Source: Escherichia fergusonii ATCC 35469 (lineage in GTDB: Bacteria > Pseudomonadota > Gammaproteobacteria > Enterobacterales > Enterobacteriaceae). Taken from it: DNA of 64,000 nt. Position 1 is the first letter of the stretch; every line of letters starts with the position of its first letter. This document shows positions 37,195 through 46,248 of this stretch, in pieces. The translations under genes and the position numbers were made by a program. The DNA lies in NCBI RefSeq assembly GCF_000026225.1, contig NC_011740.1:1116001-1180000 (forward strand). The letters run 5' to 3'. The notes beneath the pieces were generated by a model. The model saw only the letters and a program-made list of their open reading frames with translations. It searched no databases and had not been told where the DNA came from.

Positions 37195-38313
37195 ATGAAT
37201 AACGAGGAAACATTTTACCAGGCCATGCGGCGTCAGGGCGTTACCCGGCGCAGCTTTCTCAAATATTGCAGTCTGGCTGCCACCTCGCTGGGATTAGGCG
37301 CGGGAATGGCTCCGAAGATTGCCTGGGCGCTGGAGAATAAACCGCGCATTCCTGTGGTGTGGATCCACGGTCTTGAATGCACCTGCTGTACCGAATCTTT
37401 TATCCGCTCCGCTCACCCACTGGCGAAGGACGTCATTCTTTCTCTTATTTCCCTCGATTACGACGATACCTTGATGGCTGCTGCCGGAACCCAGGCGGAA
37501 GAAGTCTTTGAAGACATCATCACGCAATACAATGGCAAATATATCCTCGCAGTAGAAGGTAATCCACCGCTGGGCGAGCAGGGGATGTTCTGTATCAGCA
37601 GTGGTCGACCGTTTATTGAAAAACTCAAACGCGCCGCCGCCGGAGCCAGTGCGATTATCGCCTGGGGAACCTGCGCTTCCTGGGGTTGCGTGCAGGCCGC
37701 GCGGCCCAATCCAACGCAGGCCACACCAATCGACAAAGTGATCACCGACAAACCGATCATTAAAGTGCCGGGCTGCCCGCCGATCCCGGATGTGATGAGC
37801 GCCATCATTACCTACATGGTGACCTTTGATCGCTTGCCGGATGTCGACAGAATGGGGCGTCCGCTGATGTTCTATGGTCAGCGTATTCACGATAAATGCT
37901 ATCGCCGCGCTCACTTCGACGCCGGAGAGTTCGTCCAGAGTTGGGATGACGACGCCGCGCGCAAAGGTTACTGCCTGTACAAAATGGGTTGCAAAGGGCC
38001 AACCACCTATAACGCCTGCTCTTCCACACGCTGGAATGATGGCGTTTCTTTCCCGATCCAGTCTGGTCACGGCTGCCTGGGCTGTTCTGAGAATGGCTTC
38101 TGGGATCGCGGTTCGTTCTACAGCCGCGTGGTCGATATTCCGCAAATGGGTACTCATTCCACCGCCGACACCGTCGGTTTAACCGCGCTTGGCGTGGTGG
38201 CAGCGGCTGTTGGTGTGCACGCAGTCGCCAGCGCCGTTGACCAGCGCAGACGTCATAACCAGCAACCTACAGAAACCGAACACCAGCCGGGCAACGAGGA
38301 TAAACAGGCATGA
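37195..38313 (+). CDS. hyaA: Hydrogenase 1 small subunit
   Basis: Iron-sulfur subunit of the oxygen-tolerant uptake hydrogenase 1 on the periplasmic face of the inner membrane. The start at 37195 (MNNEETFYQAMRRQGVTRRS) gives 372 aa, as in E. coli. The Tat signal has RRSFLK at 18-23. Cluster-binding cysteines include LECTCCTES, whose supernumerary Cys is typical of oxygen-tolerant enzymes. A C-terminal membrane helix (about residues 324-345) anchors it. Overlaps hyaB by 4 bp. Confidence 0.98.
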   Translation: MNNEETFYQAMRRQGVTRRSFLKYCSLAATSLGLGAGMAPKIAWALENKPRIPVVWIHGLECTCCTESFIRSAHPLAKDVILSLISLDYDDTLMAAAGTQAEEVFEDIITQYNGKYILAVEGNPPLGEQGMFCISSGRPFIEKLKRAAAGASAIIAWGTCASWGCVQAARPNPTQATPIDKVITDKPIIKVPGCPPIPDVMSAIITYMVTFDRLPDVDRMGRPLMFYGQRIHDKCYRRAHFDAGEFVQSWDDDAARKGYCLYKMGCKGPTTYNACSSTRWNDGVSFPIQSGHGCLGCSENGFWDRGSFYSRVVDIPQMGTHSTADTVGLTALGVVAAAVGVHAVASAVDQRRRHNQQPTETEHQPGNEDKQA

Positions 38314-40103
38314 GCACTCAGTACGAAACTCAGGGATACACCATCAACAATGCCGGACGCCGCCTGGTGGTCGACCCGATTACGCGCATTGAAGGCCACA
38401 TGCGCTGCGAAGTGAATATTAACGATCAAAATGTGATCACCAATGCCGTTTCTTGCGGCACCATGTTTCGCGGGCTGGAGATCATCCTGCAAGGCCGCGA
38501 TCCACGCGATGCGTGGGCGTTCGTTGAACGTATCTGCGGCGTCTGTACTGGCGTACACGCCCTGGCTTCGGTTTACGCCATCGAAGATGCCATCGGTATT
38601 AAAGTGCCGGACAACGCCAATATCATCCGCAATATTATGCTGGCAACGCTGTGGTGCCACGATCATCTGGTGCACTTCTATCAGCTTGCCGGGATGGACT
38701 GGATTGATGTGTTAGATGCGCTGAAAGCCGACCCGCGGAAAACCTCCGAACTGGCGCAAAGCCTCTCCTCATGGCCGAAATCATCCCCTGGTTATTTCTT
38801 CGATGTGCAAAACCGACTGAAGAAATTCGTTGAAGGCGGGCAGTTGGGGATCTTCCGTAACGGTTACTGGGGGCACCCGCAGTATAAACTGCCGCCAGAA
38901 GCCAACCTGATGGGCTTTGCTCACTATCTCGAAGCTCTCGATTTCCAGCGTGAAATTGTCAAAATCCACGCGGTCTTTGGTGGTAAAAACCCACATCCAA
39001 ACTGGATTGTTGGCGGGATGCCGTGCGCTATCAACATTGACGAAAGTGGTGCGGTCGGGGCGGTCAATATGGAGCGCCTGAATCTGGTGCAGTCGATCAT
39101 TTCCCGCACGGCGGATTTCATTAATAACGTGATGATCCCTGACGCTTTAGCCATCGGTCAGTTTAACAAACCGTGGAGCGAAATCGGCACCGGTCTTTCT
39201 GATAAATGTGTCCTCAGTTACGGCGCTTTCCCGGATATTGCCAACGACTTTGGCGAGAAAAGTCTACTAATGCCTGGCGGCGCGGTGATCAACGGCGACT
39301 TCAAAAATGTGCTGCCAGTGGATTTAGTCGATCCGCAACAGGTGCAGGAATTTGTCGATCACGCCTGGTATCGTTATCCCAATGATCAGGTCGGTCGTCA
39401 TCCATTCGATGGCATTACCGACCCGTGGTACAACCCCGGCGATGTCAAAGGCAGCGACACCAACATTCAGCAACTGAATGAACAGGAACGCTACTCGTGG
39501 ATCAAAGCGCCACGCTGGCGCGGTAACGCGATGGAAGTGGGGCCGCTGGCACGCACATTGATCGCTTATCACAAAGGCGATGCTGCGACCGTTGAGTCGG
39601 TCGATCGCATGATGTCGGCGTTGAACCTGCCACTTTCCGGCATCCAGTCAACGTTGGGCCGCATTTTGTGCCGCGCGCACGAAGCGCAGTGGGCTGCAGG
39701 TAAGTTGCAGTATTTCTTCGACAAGCTGATGACCAACCTGAAAAACGGCAATCTTGCCACCGCCTCCACGGAAAAATGGGAACCAGCAACCTGGCCAACA
39801 GAGTGCCGTGGTGTCGGTTTTACCGAAGCGCCGCGTGGAGCGCTAGGCCACTGGGCCGCCATTCGCGATGGCAAGATTGATCTCTACCAGTGTGTGGTGC
39901 CGACCACCTGGAACGCCAGCCCGCGCGATCCCAAAGGGCAAATTGGCGCTTATGAAGCCGCGCTAATGAACACCAAAATGGCGATCCCCGAGCAACCGCT
40001 GGAGATCCTGCGTACTCTGCACAGCTTTGACCCGTGCCTCGCCTGTTCAACACACGTGCTGGGCGACGACGGTAGCGAGCTGATCTCCGTGCAGGTGCGT
40101 TAA
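38310..40103 (+). CDS. hyaB: Hydrogenase 1 large (NiFe) subunit
   Basis: Catalytic subunit that oxidises hydrogen at a NiFe(CN)2CO centre. It has 597 aa. Ni ligands are Cys76 and Cys79 (RICGVCTGVH) and Cys576 and Cys579 (DPCLACSTH). The last 15 residues after His582 are the C-terminal peptide removed by HyaD once nickel is inserted. It is carried out with HyaA by the Tat system. Confidence 0.98.
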   Translation: MSTQYETQGYTINNAGRRLVVDPITRIEGHMRCEVNINDQNVITNAVSCGTMFRGLEIILQGRDPRDAWAFVERICGVCTGVHALASVYAIEDAIGIKVPDNANIIRNIMLATLWCHDHLVHFYQLAGMDWIDVLDALKADPRKTSELAQSLSSWPKSSPGYFFDVQNRLKKFVEGGQLGIFRNGYWGHPQYKLPPEANLMGFAHYLEALDFQREIVKIHAVFGGKNPHPNWIVGGMPCAINIDESGAVGAVNMERLNLVQSIISRTADFINNVMIPDALAIGQFNKPWSEIGTGLSDKCVLSYGAFPDIANDFGEKSLLMPGGAVINGDFKNVLPVDLVDPQQVQEFVDHAWYRYPNDQVGRHPFDGITDPWYNPGDVKGSDTNIQQLNEQERYSWIKAPRWRGNAMEVGPLARTLIAYHKGDAATVESVDRMMSALNLPLSGIQSTLGRILCRAHEAQWAAGKLQYFFDKLMTNLKNGNLATASTEKWEPATWPTECRGVGFTEAPRGALGHWAAIRDGKIDLYQCVVPTTWNASPRDPKGQIGAYEAALMNTKMAIPEQPLEILRTLHSFDPCLACSTHVLGDDGSELISVQVR

Positions 40104-40121
40104 CAGCGAAGGAGAATCATC

Positions 40122-40829
40122 ATGCAACAGAAAAGCGACAACGTTGTCAGTCACTATGTCTTTGAAGCGCCCGTGCGGATCTGGCACTGGCTGACGGTGT
40201 TATGCATGGCGGTGTTGATGGTCACCGGTTACTTTATCGGCAAGCCGCTGCCTTCCGTCAGCGGTGAGGCGACGTATCTGTTCTATATGGGATACATCAG
40301 GTTAATTCACTTCAGTGCCGGGATGATTTTTACCGTGGTTTTGCTGATGCGGATCTACTGGGCTTTTGTTGGCAATCGTTACTCCCGCGAGCTGTTTATT
40401 GTGCCGGTATGGCGTAAAAGCTGGTGGCAGGGCGTGTGGTATGAAATCCGCTGGTATCTGTTTCTGGCAAAACGTCCGAGTGCCGATATAGGCCATAACC
40501 CCATCGCCCAGGCGGCGATGTTCGGCTATTTCCTGATGTCGGTCTTTATGATCATCACCGGCTTTGCGCTGTACAGCGAACACAGCCAGTACGCTATTTT
40601 TGCGCCGTTCCGTTATGTGGTGGAATTTTTCTACTGGACGGGGGGCAACTCAATGGACATTCACAGCTGGCATCGGCTGGGGATGTGGCTGATTGGCGCG
40701 TTTGTGATCGGTCATGTCTACATGGCGCTGCGTGAAGACATCATGTCCGACGACACGGTGATCTCCACCATGGTTAACGGCTACCGTAGCCACAAATTTG
40801 GCAAAATGAGTAACAAGGAGCGTTCATGA
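40122..40829 (+). CDS. hyaC: Hydrogenase 1 b-type cytochrome
   Basis: Four-helix membrane cytochrome b that passes electrons from HyaA to quinone. It has 235 aa. Heme-ligand histidines lie in IWHWLTV, LIHFSAG and SWHRLGMW segments. It overlaps hyaD by 4 bp. Confidence 0.96.
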   Translation: MQQKSDNVVSHYVFEAPVRIWHWLTVLCMAVLMVTGYFIGKPLPSVSGEATYLFYMGYIRLIHFSAGMIFTVVLLMRIYWAFVGNRYSRELFIVPVWRKSWWQGVWYEIRWYLFLAKRPSADIGHNPIAQAAMFGYFLMSVFMIITGFALYSEHSQYAIFAPFRYVVEFFYWTGGNSMDIHSWHRLGMWLIGAFVIGHVYMALREDIMSDDTVISTMVNGYRSHKFGKMSNKERS

Positions 40830-41413
40830 GTGAGCAACGCGTGGTGGTCATGGGACTGGGCAATCTGCTGTGGGCCGATGAAGGCTTCGGCGTGCGGGTG
40901 GCGGAACGGTTGTATGCCCATTACCACTGGCCCGATGAAGTCGAGATTGTTGATGGCGGCACTCAGGGACTGAACTTGCTGGGGTATGTCGAAAGCGCCA
41001 GCCACTTGCTGATTCTCGACGCCATTGATTACGGGCTGGAACCCGGAGCGCTACGAACGTATGCCGGAGAACGCATTCCGGCCTATCTCAGCGCGAAGAA
41101 AATGAGCCTGCACCAGAACAGTTTCTCCGAAGTACTGGCGCTGGCAGATATCCGCGGAAATCTGCCAGCACATATTGCCCTCGTCGGCCTGCAACCCGCG
41201 ATGCTCGACGACTACGGCGGTAGCCTGAGCGAACTGGCTCGGGAGCAACTGCCCGCCGCGGAACAGGCGGCGCTGGTACAACTGGCTGTGTGGGGAATTG
41301 TGCCGCAACCGGCTAATGAATCGCGCTGTCTCAATTATGACTGTCTGTCGATGGAAAACTACGAAGGCGTTCGCTTGCGCCAGTACCGGATGACGCTGGA
41401 GGAGCAGGAATGA
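40826..41413 (+). CDS. hyaD: Hydrogenase 1 maturation endopeptidase
   Basis: Nickel-dependent checkpoint protease that trims the HyaB C-terminus after cofactor insertion. It has 195 aa, with the HybD-like N-terminal motif MGLGNLLWADEGFGVR, metal-ligand Glu at 19, and later Asp (LDAID) and His (MSLHQNSF). Confidence 0.96.
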   Translation: MSEQRVVVMGLGNLLWADEGFGVRVAERLYAHYHWPDEVEIVDGGTQGLNLLGYVESASHLLILDAIDYGLEPGALRTYAGERIPAYLSAKKMSLHQNSFSEVLALADIRGNLPAHIALVGLQPAMLDDYGGSLSELAREQLPAAEQAALVQLAVWGIVPQPANESRCLNYDCLSMENYEGVRLRQYRMTLEEQE

Positions 41414-41808
41414 GCAACGACACGCCATTTGATGCGTTGTGGCAACGTATGCTGGCGCGCGGCTGGACGCCGATCAGTGAATCCCGTCTTGACGACTGGC
41501 TTACGCAAGCGCCAGACGGTGTGGTGTTATTAAGCAGTGACCCGAAACGCACGCCAGAGGTTAGCGATAATCCGGTAATGATTGGCGAATTACTGCGCGA
41601 GTTTCCTGATTATACATGGCAGGTAGCGATTGCCGACCTTGAGCAAAGCGAAGCCATCGGCGATCGCTTTGGCGTATTTCGTTTTCCCGCCACACTGGTG
41701 TTTACCGGTGGTAGCTATCGCGGCGTGCTGAATGGTATTCACCCGTGGGCGGAACTGATAAACCTGATGCGCGGGCTTGTCGAACCGCAACAGGAGCGTG
41801 CCTCATGA
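41410..41808 (+). CDS. hyaE: Hydrogenase 1 chaperone HyaE
   Basis: Thioredoxin-fold protein of 132 aa without the CXXC pair. It binds the Tat signal of HyaA and helps assembly before export. The cis-Pro loop (FPATLVF) of the thioredoxin fold is visible. Overlaps hyaD and hyaF by 4 bp each. Confidence 0.94.
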   Translation: MSNDTPFDALWQRMLARGWTPISESRLDDWLTQAPDGVVLLSSDPKRTPEVSDNPVMIGELLREFPDYTWQVAIADLEQSEAIGDRFGVFRFPATLVFTGGSYRGVLNGIHPWAELINLMRGLVEPQQERAS

Positions 41809-42659
41809 GCGAAACTTTTTTCCATCTACTGGGACCCGGAACGCAGCCTGATGATGACAGTTTTAGCATGAATCCACTGCCGATTACCTGTCAGGTGAAT
41901 GATGAACCGAGTATGGCGGCCCTGGAGCAATGTGCTCATAGCCCGCAGGTGATTGCGCTATTAAACGAGTTACAACATCAACTAAGCGAACGCCAGCCGC
42001 CGCTGGGTGAGGTGCTGGCAGTCGATCTGTTCAATCTCAACGCCGACGATCGTCACTTTATCAATACGCTTCTCGGGGAAGGGGAAGTGTCAGTGCGCAT
42101 TCAGCAGGTTGATGGTAGTGAAAGTGAAATTCAGGAGGCGATCTTCTGCGGATTATGGCGGGTACGCAGACGTCGCGGTGAACAGTTGCTGGAGGACAAA
42201 CTGGAGGCAGGCTGCGCGCCGCTGGCGTTGTGGCAGGCGGCAACGCAAAACGTCTTGCCGACAGACTCGTTGCTACCGCCGCCCATCGATGGCCTGATGA
42301 ATGGCCTACCGCTGGCGCATGAATTACTGGCACATGTACGTAACCCCGACGCGCAGCCGCACAGCATTAATCTGACGCAATTACCCATCAGCGAGGCTGA
42401 TCGGCTTTTTCTCTCACGTCTCTGTGGGTCGGGAAATATTCAGATTCGCACCATTGGCTATGGCGAGAGCTATATCAACGCCACGGGGTTACGCCATGTC
42501 TGGCATTTACGCTGCACGGACACCTTAAAAGGCCCATTACTTGAAAGTTATGAAATCTGTCCAATACCGGAAGTGGTACTGGCGGCACCAGAAGATTTGG
42601 CGGATTCCGCGCAGCGCCTGGCAGAAGTAAGCCAGTGGTTACAGGAGTGTGTCGGTTAG
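41805..42659 (+). CDS. hyaF: Hydrogenase 1 maturation protein HyaF
   Basis: Accessory protein of the HupH/HyaF family, needed for nickel or cluster incorporation in the small subunit. The start at 41805 (MSETFFHLLGPGTQPDDDSF) overlaps the hyaE stop by 4 bp (ATGA) and gives 284 aa; the open frame to 41745 lies inside hyaE. It is the last hya gene. K-12 continues with appCBA, which is missing here. Confidence 0.94.
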   Translation: MSETFFHLLGPGTQPDDDSFSMNPLPITCQVNDEPSMAALEQCAHSPQVIALLNELQHQLSERQPPLGEVLAVDLFNLNADDRHFINTLLGEGEVSVRIQQVDGSESEIQEAIFCGLWRVRRRRGEQLLEDKLEAGCAPLALWQAATQNVLPTDSLLPPPIDGLMNGLPLAHELLAHVRNPDAQPHSINLTQLPISEADRLFLSRLCGSGNIQIRTIGYGESYINATGLRHVWHLRCTDTLKGPLLESYEICPIPEVVLAAPEDLADSAQRLAEVSQWLQECVG

Positions 42660-42752
42660 ATTTATACGCGGCTTACTTTTTGGTAAGTAGGCGATATCAC
42701 GTCTGGCATGTAAGATAGACCCAGCGATTTATTTTCACTGAGGACAAGCGCG
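42660..42752. other. Rearrangement junction hyaF | yecA
   Basis: These 93 bp join two blocks that in E. coli K-12 lie about 0.95 Mb apart in opposite orientation: b0930-b0977 on the left and b1908-b1887, reversed, on the right. Neither appC (K-12 partner of hyaF) nor the leuZ-cysT-glyW tRNAs (K-12 upstream neighbours of yecA) are present. No insertion sequence or long repeat is visible at the junction; only a short TTACTTTTTGGTAA inverted repeat (42673-42686) stands out. Confidence 0.75.
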
Positions 42753-43418
42753 ATGAATACAGGACCGTTAAACGAAAGCGAACTGGAGTGGCTGGACGAT
42801 GTACTCACCAAGTACAACACTGAACACGCTATTCTGGATGTTTCTGAACTGGATGGATTACTGACGGCGGTGCTGAGTTCTCCGTATGAGATTGAACCAG
42901 AGCAGTGGATGATTGCCATCTGGGGTGGGGCGCAGTATGTGCCGAAGTGGGCATCGGAAAAAGAGATGAATCGCTTTATGCAGCTCGTATTTCAGCATTT
43001 TGCTGATACTGCGGAGCGTCTGAATGATTATCCCGATCAGTTTGATCCGCTCTTTAGTTTGCGCGATATCGACGGCCAGGAATTAACTATCGTTGAAGAG
43101 TGGTGTTTTGGTTATATGCGCGGTGTTTCACTCAGTGACTGGTCGGCACTTCCTGAGTCGTTAAAACCTGCGCTGGATGCGATTGGACTGCATGGCAGAG
43201 AAGAGAATTTCTCGGTAGTTGAAAAACTGACACCAGAAGCATTTGAAGAGAGTGTTGACGCCATACGCATGGCGGCGCTGGATTTACATGCATACTGGAT
43301 GGCACACCCACAGGAAAAAGCTGTACAAGCACCAATACGAGTCGAAAATAAAGTCGGACGTAATGATCCTTGTCCGTGTGGTAGCGGCAAGAAATTTAAA
43401 CAGTGCTGCTTGCATTAA
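42753..43418 (+). CDS. yecA: YecA, UPF0149 protein with SEC-C zinc motif
   Basis: Cytosolic protein of 221 aa. An N-terminal UPF0149 (YgfB-like) helical domain is followed by a C-terminal SEC-C motif NDPCPCGSGKKFKQCCLH that binds a metal ion. In E. coli it associates with ribosomes and SecA. AGGA precedes the start. Confidence 0.95.
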   Translation: MNTGPLNESELEWLDDVLTKYNTEHAILDVSELDGLLTAVLSSPYEIEPEQWMIAIWGGAQYVPKWASEKEMNRFMQLVFQHFADTAERLNDYPDQFDPLFSLRDIDGQELTIVEEWCFGYMRGVSLSDWSALPESLKPALDAIGLHGREENFSVVEKLTPEAFEESVDAIRMAALDLHAYWMAHPQEKAVQAPIRVENKVGRNDPCPCGSGKKFKQCCLH

Positions 43419-43424
43419 TCATTA

Positions 43425-43458
43425 AAGGCCCGAAAGCACGACTCTCGGGCCTTGTTTT
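43425..43458. terminator. Bidirectional terminator yecA / tyrP
   Basis: AAGGCCCGA pairs with TCGGGCCTT (43445-43453) and is followed by GTTTTTA, between convergent genes. Confidence 0.85.
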
Positions 43459-44669
43459 TATCCCACCTCGGGTAGCAATCCTGCTGCAATCATAAACTGA
43501 ATGCCGATCACCGCGACGCCGCAAATAAATACAATTACCAGCATAGGTGTTCCACCCGCCACTCGCCACGTAGTTTCCGGGAAGCGCTTACGGCTTTGCC
43601 AGGCTAACAAAGAAGGAATTAACAGGGCCAGAACAGCCAATGCCACACCTGCATATCCTAACGCCATGACAAAACCACGCGGATAGAAGAGGGCAAAAGC
43701 CAGCGGGGGTAAAAAAGTGATGACCCCGGTTTGCAGTCGACCACTGGCGTTGTTTCTCCGTTGGAACAGATCTGCCAGATAATCAAAAAGCCCCAGCGAT
43801 ACCCCCAAAAATGAAGTCGCCAATGCTAAATCAGCAAACAGATGTACAGCCAGTTCCACATGTGGCGAGGCCACAACTTCACGTAGCGCCTGTAATAATC
43901 CGTTCAGCCCGGCATGATTAGCTAACAAGCCTAAAAAAGTACTGGAATTAATACTGCCGAGTGTCGCCAGTTGCAAGAATATATAGGCAATAAGAGGAAT
44001 CGCACTGCCGGTAATAAACACCCAGCGTAGCTTCCGAATATTCCCTTCCATATAGCTGACAATACTTGGCACGCTGCCGTGAAAGCCAAACGAGGTGAAA
44101 ATAACCGGAATAGCAGATAAAGCCAGTCCTTGTTCAACCGGTAAAGTTAGTAGATTAATCTGGTGAATATGCGGCATCAGTAGCGCCAGCATAACCACAA
44201 GAAAAATAATTTTTGCAGTGAAGAGAAAACGGTTGAACAGGTCCACTAACGACGTGCCCACGCACACTACTCCACCGGCAACAAAGGTGAACAGCAGCAC
44301 GCCAGCTGCCGGAGAGATTTCACGGCCTGTCCAGTCTGTAATACTGGAAGCTAACAACTCCCCCGCACCACTAATATAGGCTGCGGTCAGGGCGTACATT
44401 AAAAACATCATACTGAAGCCAGTCACCCATTGACCGTAGCGTCCCAGATAGCGCTTCGCCAGACTACCAAGCCCGGTATCTGCCGGAACGTGTTGATAAA
44501 CTTCCAGCAATAACAATGCGGTGTAACACATTAATGCCCACAGTCCGATCAACAATACCAGTGTCACGCTAAAGCCAACACCGGCAGCGGCAAGGGGCAT
44601 TGCCAGCATACCCGCGCCAATTGTGGTTCCTGCCACGATAAAAACACTTCCCAGAGTTCTGTTTTTCAC
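43458..44669 (-). CDS. tyrP: Tyrosine-specific transporter TyrP
   Basis: Proton-coupled tyrosine importer of the aromatic amino acid/hydroxy-amino acid permease family, with eleven predicted membrane helices. The GTG start at 44669 (protein MKNRTLGSVFIVAGTTIGAG) gives 403 aa, as in E. coli. An ATG nine codons upstream (44696) is an alternative. TyrR boxes lie upstream. Confidence 0.95.
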   Translation of the reverse strand: MKNRTLGSVFIVAGTTIGAGMLAMPLAAAGVGFSVTLVLLIGLWALMCYTALLLLEVYQHVPADTGLGSLAKRYLGRYGQWVTGFSMMFLMYALTAAYISGAGELLASSITDWTGREISPAAGVLLFTFVAGGVVCVGTSLVDLFNRFLFTAKIIFLVVMLALLMPHIHQINLLTLPVEQGLALSAIPVIFTSFGFHGSVPSIVSYMEGNIRKLRWVFITGSAIPLIAYIFLQLATLGSINSSTFLGLLANHAGLNGLLQALREVVASPHVELAVHLFADLALATSFLGVSLGLFDYLADLFQRRNNASGRLQTGVITFLPPLAFALFYPRGFVMALGYAGVALAVLALLIPSLLAWQSRKRFPETTWRVAGGTPMLVIVFICGVAVIGIQFMIAAGLLPEVG

Positions 44670-44737
44670 GCTTTCTTCTGTCCTGGAACAATTCATTAGA
44701 GACTTCTGCGGCGCAGAGTACGGTATCCGCTTAATTT

Positions 44738-44778
44738 CGTCAAATCACCGTTACATGCTCTGTATAAAAATGTTTACA
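44738..44778 (-). promoter_or_regulatory. Tandem TyrR boxes of tyrP
   Basis: TGTATAAAAATGTTTACA (44761-44778) matches TGTAAA-N6-TTTACA at 11 of 12 positions (strong box). A weaker match is at 44738-44755 (CGTCAA-N6-GTTACA). The 23-bp spacing agrees with the strong-plus-weak pair used in E. coli for tyrosine repression and phenylalanine activation. Confidence 0.75.
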
Positions 44779-44863
44779 ATGAAAAGCAAAAAATGCTGTT
44801 TTAGCGCAAAGCAGAGTAAAGAACGTCATGGCAGGCTACGGCCTTTTGGTGTGGAGGTATGTG

Positions 44864-45103
44864 ATGAGTTCCATTCACGGGCATGAAGTATTGAACATGA
44901 TGATTGAATCTGGTGAGCAGTACAGCGAAGCGAGCCTGGAAGCGGCTATTAAGGCAAAATTCGGTGAGCAGGCACGGTTTCACACCTGTTCTGCATCAGA
45001 AATGACAGCGGCTGAATTAGTGGCGTTTCTGGCTGCGAAAGGGAAGTTCATTCCCCTGGTTGATGGTTTTACAACGGATGAAAGTAAGATTTGCCGCCAT
45101 TAA
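44864..45103 (+). CDS. yecH: YecH, small conserved protein (DUF2492)
   Basis: A 79-aa protein of unknown function, starting MSSIHGHEVLNMMIESGEQY, with conserved His and Cys residues (HTCSASEM, KICRH) that suggest metal binding. The start follows GGAGG with correct spacing; the ATG at 44828 is less likely. Divergent from tyrP. Confidence 0.9.
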   Translation: MSSIHGHEVLNMMIESGEQYSEASLEAAIKAKFGEQARFHTCSASEMTAAELVAFLAAKGKFIPLVDGFTTDESKICRH

Positions 45104-45108
45104 TTAAA

Positions 45109-45135
45109 TTACGGTGAGGAAGTTCCTCACCGTAA
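45109..45135. terminator. Hairpin between yecH and ftnA
   Basis: TTACGGTGAGGAA faces TTCCTCACCGTAA, a near-perfect palindrome between convergent genes. The T tract is weak, so termination is inferred. Confidence 0.5.
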
Positions 45136-45140
45136 ATGGG

Positions 45141-45638
45141 TTAATTTTGCACATCAAGCGTAGAGAGTTCTTTATCGATAAAATAAAGACCTTCACCGCT
45201 TTTACCTGCCAGTGATAATTTATCAATAACAGATTTAAATAATTTCTCTTCTTCGTGCTGCTCAGCGACATACCATTGCAGGAAATTAAATGTCGGATAA
45301 TCCTGATTGGTCATAGCCGCATGTGCAAGTTCATTAATTTTCTGAGTGATTAACTGCTCATGCTTATAGGTTTCCTGGAATAAATGATCCAGTGATTCAT
45401 ATTCGGCAAACGGCGACGGCACTGGGGAAATACGTGGTAAATTCCCCGTGTCGGTCAGATAATCGAACAGACGCTGCATGTGCGTCATCTCTTCCTGAGC
45501 ATGGCGGCGCAGGAAGGCAGCGGCACCTTCAAAAGTATGATAACTACACCAGGCACTCATTTGTTGATACAGCAGAGAAGAATAGAGTTCCAGATTCATC
45601 TGCTCATTCAGTTTGTCGATCATTTCTGCTTTTAGCAT
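45141..45638 (-). CDS. ftnA: Ferritin FtnA
   Basis: Main iron-storage ferritin that forms a 24-mer shell. The start at 45638 (MLKAEMIDKLNEQMNLELYS) gives 165 aa. Ferroxidase-centre residues lie in the conserved helices (NLELYSSLLYQQM, FLRRHAQEEMTHMQRLFDY, EQHEEEKLF). Confidence 0.97.
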   Translation of the reverse strand: MLKAEMIDKLNEQMNLELYSSLLYQQMSAWCSYHTFEGAAAFLRRHAQEEMTHMQRLFDYLTDTGNLPRISPVPSPFAEYESLDHLFQETYKHEQLITQKINELAHAAMTNQDYPTFNFLQWYVAEQHEEEKLFKSVIDKLSLAGKSGEGLYFIDKELSTLDVQN

Positions 45639-45767
45639 GGTTCCACTCCACGAACACATTATTATCGAAGTGCCGCCACTATAATTTGTTATTTAATTAT
45701 TTGCAAAAGGTAAAATATCGGTAAATATATTAATAATACAAATGGGAATTAAACGCATTAACGATAT

Positions 45768-46103
45768 TTAATCAGGGTAAAATTGAACAATAATCGGAGT
45801 AGAAGGCTGACATTGATAGGAAAGGGTAAAGGTCGTGTTCAGACATAATGATCCGGCAAACAGGCTACAAGTTGCCACTGGTTGTCCGTAAGCGACAGCC
45901 TGACCGAAGCCAGACTGTAGGCAAGCATTATTGGCCAGCCCCTGGGCGACATATGGGTCTGTTCGGGCATCTTGCAGTATCATTTGTTGCCAGGTCAAAC
46001 GTACCACTGCATTAGGTACATCAATTTCACTGACATGCGCCTGGCGAGTCACGGTGCAGCCGCTCAGCGTAAGAAGAATCAAAGAAAGGAATACGATTTT
46101 CAT
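45768..46103 (-). CDS. yecR: Lipoprotein YecR
   Basis: A 111-aa protein with a lipoprotein signal (MKIVFLSLILLTLSGC, lipobox LSGC, Cys16). It is of unknown function and belongs to the FlhDC regulon in E. coli. Several cysteines follow in the mature part (ACLQ, TCSLFAGSLCL, YQCQ). Confidence 0.9.
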   Translation of the reverse strand: MKIVFLSLILLTLSGCTVTRQAHVSEIDVPNAVVRLTWQQMILQDARTDPYVAQGLANNACLQSGFGQAVAYGQPVATCSLFAGSLCLNTTFTLSYQCQPSTPIIVQFYPD

Positions 46104-46210
46104 GTTGTTGCCGCCTCAATTGCCTGGTCATCTATTTTAGCGAAGGGCGCAACGGTTTAATGGCTGGAATAGTCGCAGGAAACGCAGCGTTTATACGGGA
46201 TAAAACGACA

Positions 46211-46241
46211 GGCCGGAGTGACGATAGGCAAAACTCCGGCC
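46211..46241 (-). terminator. Terminator of ftnB
   Basis: GGCCGGAGT pairs with ACTCCGGCC just after the ftnB stop. On the minus strand it is followed by TGTCGTTTTA. Confidence 0.65.
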
Positions 46242-46248
46242 ATAAGCA

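Noticed and set aside
37294..38157. 287-codon open frame antisense to hyaA
   Set aside because: It is fully inside hyaA, whose protein is conserved residue by residue. No independent evidence supports it.
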